From the NCBI RefSeq assembly GCF_024124765.2, contig NZ_JAMXSR020000001.1, forward strand, positions 124,001-188,000: a stretch of 64,000 nt of DNA. The letters run 5' to 3'. Shown piece by piece: positions 55,654 through 64,000 of this stretch. The position numbers and the translations under genes were made by a program. The DNA is from Sphingomonas sp. H160509. Lineage in GTDB: Bacteria; Pseudomonadota; Alphaproteobacteria; Sphingomonadales; Sphingomonadaceae. The notes under the pieces were generated by a model that did not search any database, had not been told where the DNA came from, and saw only the letters and a list, made by a program, of their open reading frames with translations. The number at the start of each line of letters is the position of its first letter. Position 1 is the stretch's first letter.

Positions 55654-56746
55654 ATGTCTCCTAGCTACATTTTAGCGCCATTCAAAATGGGACGCTCAAT
55701 CGCGTGGGTCGTGACCCTGCTCGCGTCTGTGCTGCTGATCGCAACCCTCATAAGCTTGGTGCATTCCGATATCTGGTGGGTGCAGGCGCTCAGCTTCCCG
55801 CGGATAGGGGCATTGATCCTTATCGGCATTGTCATGATTGGCGCCGTCCCGGTCCGCGGCGTGTGGCGCGGTGCACTGTTTATCATGCTGATCGTGTCTG
55901 CGGCGCTCCAGCTATGGCGGGTGTACCCGTATACCGCGCTGGCGCCGGTGGAGGTGGCGAAAGCTCGCTTTCCCAGCGGCGCCCGCGACCCCACCTGCTT
56001 CACCGTCCTGGGACTTAACGTCTACCAGCATAATCGCAATTATGCAGCGACACGGGCCCTGATCGAACGCGAGCAGCCCGACATTCTGCTGCTGATGGAA
56101 ACCGATCAGCCTTGGATCGACGCCCCTCACGCCAACCCTGTCTAGCTACCCGGCTCGACTGCTTCGACCGATCGACAACACCTACGGGCTGGTGTTCGCA
56201 AGCCGCCTTTCTGTCACATCCATGCGAACCGAGAACATCACCGATCGCGATACACCTACCGTCTACGCGCGGCTGTCGACCCGCAGCGGTAAGCCGTTTG
56301 ACTATGTAGGGTTGCATCCGCGTCCGCCTTTGCCGGGTCAGGATACGGCGCTGCGCGACCGCAAGATCGAGCATGCTGCCCTTCGTATTGCAGACAATCA
56401 CGTGCCTGCCATGGCAATGGGCGATTTCAATGACGTTGTCTGGTCGCGTACTACACAGCTGTTCAAGCAGGTCGGCGGATATCTAGACCCAAGGATCGGG
56501 CGAGGCAGTTACCCGACTTTTCCGTCATCTGTTGTATCCATCGGTTGGCTGCTTGATCAGATGTTCGTATCCCGAAGCTTTACCTTTCGCTCGTTGCGCG
56601 TGCTGGAGGATGTAAGCTCAGACCATCGCCCGCTCGCGGCAGAGCTGTGCCTGAAGGCAACGGCCGGCATTCGTAGCCGGAACGCCGCGCCCGATCCGGT
56701 GACCGACGACGCGCGCGACGCGGCTCGCGCCATGGCAGAAGGGTAG
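55654..56746 (+). CDS. Membrane-anchored endonuclease/exonuclease/phosphatase-family protein, apparent frameshift
   Basis: The restored product is about 363 residues. Three N-terminal hydrophobic segments (WVVTLLASVLLIATLISLV, IGALILIGIVMIGAVPV, ALFIMLIVSAALQLW) are followed by the metal-dependent hydrolase fold: FTVLGLNVYQHNRN, EQPDILLLMETD, AMAMGDFNDVVWS and SSDHRPLAAELC. Removing one C from the C4 run at 56123-56126 joins IDALTPTLSSYPARLLRP. It could act on phospholipids, nucleic acids or signalling molecules. It ends 3 bases before the DUF421 gene. Confidence 0.8.
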
Positions 56747-56749
56747 ATC

Positions 56750-57241
56750 ATGCTAACGGGCAGCGTCTTTGGCTTGGTACGCATCCTGGTAGTGGGATCG
56801 CTGGCGTACCTGATCCTGATCGTGATCCTACGGGTAAGCGGCAAGCGGACGCTTGCAAAAATGAACGCGTTCGACTTTGTCGTTACGGTGGCGTTAGGAT
56901 CGACGCTCGCAACTGTTTTGCTGTCTAAGGATGTGCCGCTTACCGAAGGCGTCCTGGGATTCGCTCTGCTAGCGCTCCTCCAGTTTGTGATTGCTTGGGC
57001 AGCCCAGCGGTTTGAGGTGCTCGAAGCAGCAGTCAAAGCCAAACCGTGTGTTCTTCTTCACGATGGCGTTATCGATGCTGATGCCATGTTGGCAGAACGT
57101 ATCACTCAGGAAGAGATAGCCGCAGCGGTGCGAAAAGCCGGCTATGGCGATTTTTCGATGATCGCTGCGGTTGTCTTGGAAACCGACGGTAGCTTCAGCG
57201 TCGTTCCTAACGATGATGCAGGCGATCGATCGGCCCTATAG
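56750..57241 (+). CDS. DUF421 (YetF-like) membrane protein
   Basis: A 163-residue protein with three membrane helices and a cytoplasmic C-terminal domain. DUF421 marks: LIVILRVSGKRTLAKMNAFDFVVTVALGSTLATVLLSKDV, then VLLHDGVIDADAMLAERITQEEIAAAVRKAGYGDFSMIAAVVLETDGSFSVV. Its function is unknown; relatives occur near stress genes. It follows the hydrolase gene closely and probably shares its promoter. Confidence 0.85.
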   Translation: MLTGSVFGLVRILVVGSLAYLILIVILRVSGKRTLAKMNAFDFVVTVALGSTLATVLLSKDVPLTEGVLGFALLALLQFVIAWAAQRFEVLEAAVKAKPCVLLHDGVIDADAMLAERITQEEIAAAVRKAGYGDFSMIAAVVLETDGSFSVVPNDDAGDRSAL

Positions 57242-57390
57242 TCCGAACGTGATGACGGTCTGGGCGCGATATTCCCACCTAGTCGCAAGGCCCTAAGGCA
57301 ATTGTCGTGCACTAGCACTTTTGAACCTACCCGTTATCTATCTCGTTCCGAAACGATCTGAAGGGGTGGTGCTGACCACTGCCGGCCGGG

Positions 57391-58705
57391 TCACTCTTTA
57401 CGCAAGCTATCTTCGAGGATCAGCCGTTCGTGCGCGAGCGCCGCCTGGCTGATTAACGTGCTAAACAAGACGCCTCGATCGGCCCTGATTGGATCACGCC
57501 CATCAGAACGGACGAAAGCCAAAACCGCTAAAGTCCCAAGTGACGTCCGCAAAGGCTCAACCCGCCACTCCGCAGAAGCAATATTTGTCGTCCCACGACC
57601 TGCCGATACGCCATGCTCCCAACACCAATCCAGCGCTGCTTGATCGATCGGGCCCCAAGAAAGTGGATCCATTGTCGCGTCGACAAGTTCCAAACGTCCA
57701 CCGCGTTCGCGGAAAACGGCAACGTCGGCCTTCAGCACGCTGCTGAACTCGTCACAGACTGCACCAGCCGTCTCTTTCCAATTTGCTGCACGAGCAAGGA
57801 CCTGGGCAAAGGATGCGATGCGGGCATTCTCTTTCGCGCTGCGGTCACTCAAGGCAACCCGGCTCCGGAGCGCTTGCGTTACCCAGCTGGTGTAGACTGC
57901 GACCGCCAGTAGCGATGCCAGCGTCAAGAAAATGACGGGCGTTGTCGGTTCGAAGTGGAAACGAGGCTGAAGTAAGAAAAAATCGAAGCCCAGCACTGAC
58001 GCCGTGGTCGCGGTGAGGGGCTGGCCCGATCCCGAAGCGGGCGGCCGCAGCGATCACAGGAAACAAGAACAGCAGGTTCAGCGGTCGTCCGCCGATCAAC
58101 AGGCTTGCCAGCTCTGCAAGACAGAGCGTGATGGCGACGAGGCCTAAGGCGAATAGATGATGGCGTAGGTTGGGCTCTGATGGGAGCGATGCCTCTGCAT
58201 CTGCTCCATCAAAGACTGATGCGGGCACGGTCGCTGGCGCGATATGGACCGTCACCGAAGGTAACCGCTCCTGTACCAACGATATCATCGACCGTTGAAA
58301 CCAGCGGCGCTTAGGTTCGGATGTCGGGGCTCCGATGACGAGATGCTCAACGGGTGAACCTGCAAGATGTGCAACCAAGCCGCTTGCTACGTCGTCGTCG
58401 GGTTCGTTGCTGACTGTCGCCCCCCGACGCAAAGCCAGCGCTAACGCGTCGGCTGCTCTTCGTGCGATGGCGGGATCGCGAGCCGATCGAGGCGTCTCGA
58501 TGAATACCGCGTGCCAGCTCGCACTTAGCGCCTTGGCCAGATCTGCAGCTAGTTCAACGACCCGCTCTCCGCTTCCCGATCCGCTTACTGCCGCAAGAAT
58601 ACAGGTTTCCGCCACCTCCTCAACCTTGAGCGAGGCATCTTTCGCGTTCAATCCAGACTCGTCGTGGAGGATCATGTGACAAACAGCTTTATGTTCAATT
58701 GCCAC
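57391..58705 (-). CDS. KdpD-like sensor without a kinase domain (Usp, DUF4118, GAF), apparent frameshift
   Basis: The restored product is about 437 residues. An N-terminal universal-stress-protein-like domain (TCILAAVSGSGSGERVVELAADLAKAL...HLVIGAP) is followed by four membrane helices (DUF4118; LASLLIGGRPLNLLFLFPVIAAAARFG) and a GAF domain. In KdpD the histidine kinase comes next, but here the protein ends at ILEDSLRKE. Removing one base from the plus-strand G4 run at 58017-58020 joins GPALTATTASVLGFDFF. No kinase sequence follows downstream, so it may sense and modulate but not phosphorylate. Confidence 0.7.
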
Positions 58706-58709
58706 AATC

Positions 58710-59614
58710 TCACGTTCTGTTCGCCGACGGCCAGGTCGCTATCGTTTCCTTTGTCGACGGGTTCTCGATGGCGACATCGTCAAAGCTTACGGCAACGAGG
58801 CATACCGGACGCTGGTCCTTGCCCGCCGGCTGACGGCACCGAACTGTCGATCCATCGGGAAAGCGGGCTATGCGCCCGGAGAGGCGGACGCGCAGGCCTT
58901 GATCGATCTTGAGATCGGTCCCAGTTATCTGACGTACGCTCTCATAGGGCTTGCCCCCGCGTCTCGCGCTCCTCGCCCCATCATCGGAAAAAACTTCCGC
59001 CAACCCCGAGCGTCTGGCCCGGAAGCGTCACAGCATCGATGCCGAGTGGGGCGACGGGCAGCGAACCGGACTCGCAGGTCTCGCGCGACGACCACGGTCG
59101 CGCAATCCAGAAGCCCTCGATAGCCTCTTTCCGATTGGCCGAAGGCGTGGCGTTTGCAACGCTTGATGACGGTTCCTCCAGCCACTCGCTAGCATCGAAT
59201 ACAGCCGGTGTGACCGACACTCTGAGTGAGGATGACTTAGCGTCGTAGCGCCATTGGAATGCCTCGCGACTGTCTTCGCTCACCGGACCATCGCAACCGA
59301 ACGGTAAGTCGACCTCAAACCGCAAACCCTCGGCAGCGGACGCCATCTCTGGAAGTCGCGCACCTGACGAAGTGGCGTCTGCCGCAGCGTTGGCAATCGC
59401 GATCATATCGCTGCGTGCCAGAATATTGGCGGCAGGCGCTTCGGGAACGGGCAGTTTTTTTGCGACCCGCACAGGCTCCGAACTTGCGACTGGCGGCGGA
59501 GGTAAGGGTGCGGTGCTCCGCCCCTAGGAGAAACCCGCCCCCGCCTAACAGAACGATCGCTGCGGCCGAGCCGGCAACGACGAGGCGACTTGTACGGGGG
59601 GTGGGCTCGATCAT
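58710..59614 (-). CDS. Membrane-anchored hypothetical protein, two apparent frameshifts
   Basis: The restored product is about 300 residues. A single N-terminal membrane helix (LVVAGSAAAIVLLGGGGFLLG) is followed by a proline-rich linker and a periplasmic domain of unknown family (LRFEVDLPFGCDGPVSEDSR, VAVSFDDVAIENP). I do not recognise it. It is likely Sphingomonad-specific. Removing one base from the plus-strand C4 runs at 59521-59524 and 59004-59007 rebuilds a continuous protein. It lies 4 bases before the KdpD-like gene and in the same direction. Confidence 0.55.
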
Positions 59615-59709
59615 TCAGGAACTGTAGCAAATTTCTGACGATCCTCCATACCGCGTGGCATGAGGGTTACTTTGAAAAGCACTGGCTTCTGGTTACCGCT
59701 GAGGCGGTT

Positions 59710-61011
59710 ATGACGCTCGACCAGATCGTTACACTGCTCGTACTGGGTTGTGTCGTCGCGGCGCTTATCTGGGACAAAGTGCGTGCGGATGTTGTAGCTT
59801 TAGCGGGCGCAGCCGTTTTGCTTATGGCGGGCGTGGTTCGCCCGATCGACGTTCAGGGCGCCTTTGCCAGCCCCGCTATCATCGCACTCGCCTCGCTTTT
59901 CGTCATTTCCTATGCGCTCGAACTGTCGGGATTGCTTGATCGTGCGATTGAAGCTGCCGTCGCGATGTGCCGGCGCTTAGGCGGAACGGGGGTCTGGCTG
60001 TTGCTAGGTATTGCCGGGCTCTTTTCCAGCGTGTTGAACAGCACCCCGATCGTCGTGCTGACCGCCCCCGTCGTCAAGGACGTCGCGGCGAGCCTGCAAC
60101 TGCCGGCCAAGCGCTATCTGATGCCGCTATCCTACATCACGATCCTCGGCGGATGCTGCACGTTGCTCGGCACGTCGACCAACCTCCTGGTCGACGACAT
60201 GGCGCGCATTGCTGGGCAAAGCCGCTTTGGCATTTTCGAGATAACGCCCGTGGGTGTGCCCGTTGCGTTGGTTGGCGGACTCTATCTACTGCTATTTAGC
60301 GGCAAATTGATGGGCACGCGGATGCTGGACCCGACCGATGGGCATCCGGATGCGACTATCAATGTTGCTGGCGGGCAAGTCGGGGACGCCGAGTTGTTTG
60401 CCGAGCGTCGTCCGTTGCAGCCCGTCAAGGCTGCCATCGCGCTTGGGACGTTCGTCGGCGCGATCCTGCTCGCCGCGCTCAACGTCGCGCCGATCGCCGC
60501 AACGGCATTTGCAGGAGCTGTGTTACTGATCTTGCTACGTGTCATCTCGGCCGATCAAGCCTATGGCGGCCTTCGTCCTCAGATCCTCATCCTCATTGCC
60601 GGCATGGTCGTCTTGGGGATCGCGATGGCGCAAAGCGGGCTCGCGAGTGCCGCCACGACGACGCTTATTGCCACTCTCGAGGGCGTCAGTCCGTTAACTG
60701 CTCTCATCGTGCTCTATGGCCTGACGATGGTTCTGACCGAGTTGCTCTCGAACGCCACCGTGGCCGTGTTGGTCACACCGGTCGCAGTGGCACTGGCGGA
60801 GAGTCTAGGAGTAAACCCTCGCCCCTTCCTTGTAGTAGTCATGATCGCCGGCAGTGCCTCATTTGCAACCCCATTCGGCTATCAGACGAACGTCATCGTT
60901 TATCAACTAGGACGCTATCGATACACGGACTTCCTTCGCGTGGGACTTCCGCTTAATCTTCTCACTGCTGTCGTCGCGATCACCACTACGTGTGTCTTCT
61001 TTCCGTTCTGA
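59710..61011 (+). CDS. SLC13/ArsB-type permease
   Basis: Intact, about 433 residues from the ATG at 59710 (GAGG upstream). It has ten or more membrane helices and the citrate/anion permease signature GLFSSVLNSTPIVVLTAPVV and YITILGGCCTLLGTSTNLLV, then a repeat half with LTELLSNATVAVLVTPVAVALAE and FATPFGYQTNVIVY. These are the inverted NTP and NAT motifs of the SLC13/NhaD superfamily. It likely imports dicarboxylates or sulfate, or exports anions; the ion is unsure. The open frame extends upstream without family-like residues. Confidence 0.85.
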   Translation: MTLDQIVTLLVLGCVVAALIWDKVRADVVALAGAAVLLMAGVVRPIDVQGAFASPAIIALASLFVISYALELSGLLDRAIEAAVAMCRRLGGTGVWLLLGIAGLFSSVLNSTPIVVLTAPVVKDVAASLQLPAKRYLMPLSYITILGGCCTLLGTSTNLLVDDMARIAGQSRFGIFEITPVGVPVALVGGLYLLLFSGKLMGTRMLDPTDGHPDATINVAGGQVGDAELFAERRPLQPVKAAIALGTFVGAILLAALNVAPIAATAFAGAVLLILLRVISADQAYGGLRPQILILIAGMVVLGIAMAQSGLASAATTTLIATLEGVSPLTALIVLYGLTMVLTELLSNATVAVLVTPVAVALAESLGVNPRPFLVVVMIAGSASFATPFGYQTNVIVYQLGRYRYTDFLRVGLPLNLLTAVVAITTTCVFFPF

Positions 61012-61110
61012 TCCAGCCTCGACGCAGCACCTAAATAACCGCCATGGTTAGATTGCAATGGGGCGGCTACCAGCTGTGAATGACGTTGTGATCGTCGCCA
61101 TGATTGTCGG

Positions 61111-62419
61111 GTGATCGACGCCGCAGAGCTGGCACTGGAGAACCGATTGGAACACGATGCCTGGTGGCAGACTTATCTGGATCAATGGACGGCGCTCCCG
61201 TTTCATGACCTGATCTCGGCTGTCGCAATCTTAAGCACGGCCCTCCTGCTGGGTATCATTGCAGCGCGCCTCGCCTGCCGGTACCTTCTGCCGGCCTTGG
61301 CGCCACGTCACGCGGACGTGATTGCGCCGCGGCTGATGGCAATTGCTCGCGCTGGTGTGACGGCGCTGGTACTGACGGCGTTTTTGGGCATTCGCGGGCT
61401 GAACCCCGGCGCGGACCTTCTCCTCGCCGGAGGTCTCGGCATCGCTATAGCGGTGCTGGCCTATGAGTTTGGCCGTGCGCTTGGCCTCCAAAGCCGGCCG
61501 GCGTCGTTGATCGCGGCCACGTTGTTCCTCATTGTGCTGGCAAGTCGACTGGGTGGCCTTAGCCCTCTGATCGCGGGACTAGATCGCGCCAGCATGAGGG
61601 TTGGCAACCGCCGCATCTCGCTGCTCGACATCGTCAATGCCGTCGGCTTGTCGCTCCTGCTGTTCCTCGCCGCGAGAGCACTCCTTGGGATTATCTTGCG
61701 CTGGATCGGACAGGCTCGGCTGCTCGACGCGGCGCAACGCGTGTTGTTCCAGAAACTCGCCCAGATCGCGGTTGTCACCGTCGCGATCTTCGTCGGTATC
61801 GACCTTCTCGGCATTGATCTCACAGCGCTGGCCGTGTTCTCTGGGGCGTTCGGGCTCGCGATCGGTTTCGGTTTGCAGAAGACGCTCGGCAATTTGATCG
61901 CCGGTCTCATTTTGCTGCTCGACCGATCGATCAAGCCCGGCGATGTCATCGCCGTGGGCGACACCTTCGGCTGGGTCAACAAGATCGGCGTTCGCGCGGT
62001 CTCAGTCCTGACCCGCGATGGCAAGGGAGCATTTGATCCCGAACGAACGGCTGATGACCGACGAAGTCGAAAACTGGTCTTTTTCCAGCCGGGACGTCAG
62101 GGTTCATGTTGGATTTCGGGTATCGTTCGATTGCGATCTGCGACTTGCGCAGAGGCTCGCCGTTGAAGCCGCATCCGTCTCGCCCCGTGTGCTGACCGAA
62201 CCTGCCCCTGTCTGCTGGATCAAGGAATTTGGCGACAACGGGGTAGAGTTCGACCTGCGGATATGGATCGACAGTCCCGAGGCGGGGGTCGGGAACGTCA
62301 CTAGTGACGTGTTCTTTCGCATCTGGGATCTGTTCAAGGAACATGGCGTCACCATGCCAGTGCCCCAGCGCGATCTCCGCTTTCATTCGCCACCAAGCGG
62401 GGAAATAACTCCGACATAG
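61111..62419 (+). CDS. MscS-type mechanosensitive channel 4, apparent frameshift
   Basis: The restored product is about 435 residues with several N-terminal helices, then the channel core (IDLTALAVFSGAFGLAIGFGLQKTLGNLIAGLILLLDRSIKPGDVI, VGDTFGWVNKIGVRAVSVLTRDGKEHLIPNERLM) and a C-terminal domain. Removing one G from GGG at 62025-62027 joins RDGKEHLIPN, the part of the family that follows the pore. The start is GTG with no strong Shine-Dalgarno. It differs from the other three MscS genes in the window. Confidence 0.8.
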
Positions 62420-62557
62420 TCCACTGCCACCCTGATCGGGTTGCCCCGGTCAATTTCCGGTGCGATAGGGCGCGACGGGTGCTCTCATGTCAATGGGGCA
62501 GGTTTTTACGCTGGTCGGGCCGCCAGCGCTGAAAATTTGTGTCCGGAGACCGTCACG

Positions 62558-63739
<1,182 letters not shown>

Positions 63740-63833
63740 TACCGGCCTCCGAGCAACAGGGTGGCGCACGGACCAAAACGTGCCCGACGCGCCTGCCCAT
63801 CATTGTTTTTGATACTGGACACGGGGAAAAATC

Positions 63834-64000
63834 TTGAGAGCTGGCACATTGCCCGCCCCGATCCGCGCATTGCCTTGGTCGATGCTCACGACGGTATTGG
63901 CGATCACCACGTTCGGGCTGGTAACGCTCTACTCGGCTGCCGGAGGGCATCTTGCGCCTTGGGCAACGAACCAGGCGGTACGTTTCGCCGTGCTGTTTGC
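63834..64000 (+). CDS. rodA: Start of rod-shape protein RodA (cut by window edge)
   Basis: A TTG start with GGGGAAA upstream opens GTLPAPIRALPWSMLTTVLA, then FGLVTLYSAAGGHLAPWATN. Residues PAPIRALPW and LVTLYSAAGG match the beginning of RodA, the peptidoglycan polymerase of the elongation machinery. Only about 55 residues are in the window. RodA is usually chromosomal, so either the right half of the window is chromosome-like or the replicon carries an extra copy. Confidence 0.7.
   Translation, partial: MRAGTLPAPIRALPWSMLTTVLAITTFGLVTLYSAAGGHLAPWATNQAVRFAVLF

Overview
The window looks like a piece of a large replicon from a Sphingomonas-type alphaproteobacterium. It is GC-rich and carries gene families typical of that group: a DUF2493 plasmid protein, an EcfG-like ECF sigma factor, a MucR-type regulator, an alginate-export outer-membrane protein and a Sphingomonas-style MobF relaxase. 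No database search was possible, so the genus is an inference.

Layout. 1-3050: plasmid accessory genes (a DUF2493 protein, a hypothetical gene, a small TraC-like gene). 3051-14072: a foreign island bounded by a 12-bp direct repeat. It has two tandem tyrosine recombinases at its left end and a long leftward operon: vsr, a circularly permuted cytosine methyltransferase, a methyltransferase-like protein lacking both catalytic motifs, a DEAH helicase, a PD-(D/E)XK nuclease, a dual-OB protein and two DUF488 proteins. 14100-22800: mobilisation module (ribbon-helix-helix protein, TraD-type coupling protein, MobF relaxase, small accessory genes). 22740-24114: partition locus with seven 16-bp tandem repeats, a ParA ATPase and a small ribbon-helix-helix partner (type Ib style). 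24198-26676: an HTH-like protein and a divergent tyrosine recombinase with a candidate crossover site. 26700-64000: stress and envelope genes (response regulator, hybrid histidine kinase, ECF sigma, YihY, MucR, two ferritin-like proteins, PQQ-type dehydrogenase, four MscS-like channels, CsbD-like protein, L,D-transpeptidase, CorA/ZntB transporter, NhaA, SLC13 permease), two insertion sequences, and the start of rodA at the right edge.

How the genes work together. The mobilisation and partition genes make the left part a transmissible, stably inherited replicon. The island looks like a defence cargo built around DNA modification, unwinding and cutting. The right half looks like a general-stress, osmotic and cell-envelope cluster.

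Data quality. About thirty reading frames appear interrupted by one-base changes. Nearly all are one extra base inside a homopolymer, and removing it restores a family-typical protein. I read these mainly as sequence or assembly errors, so broken genes are listed at full restored extent and the site is given in each entry. No replication initiator gene, rRNA, tRNA or CRISPR array was seen.
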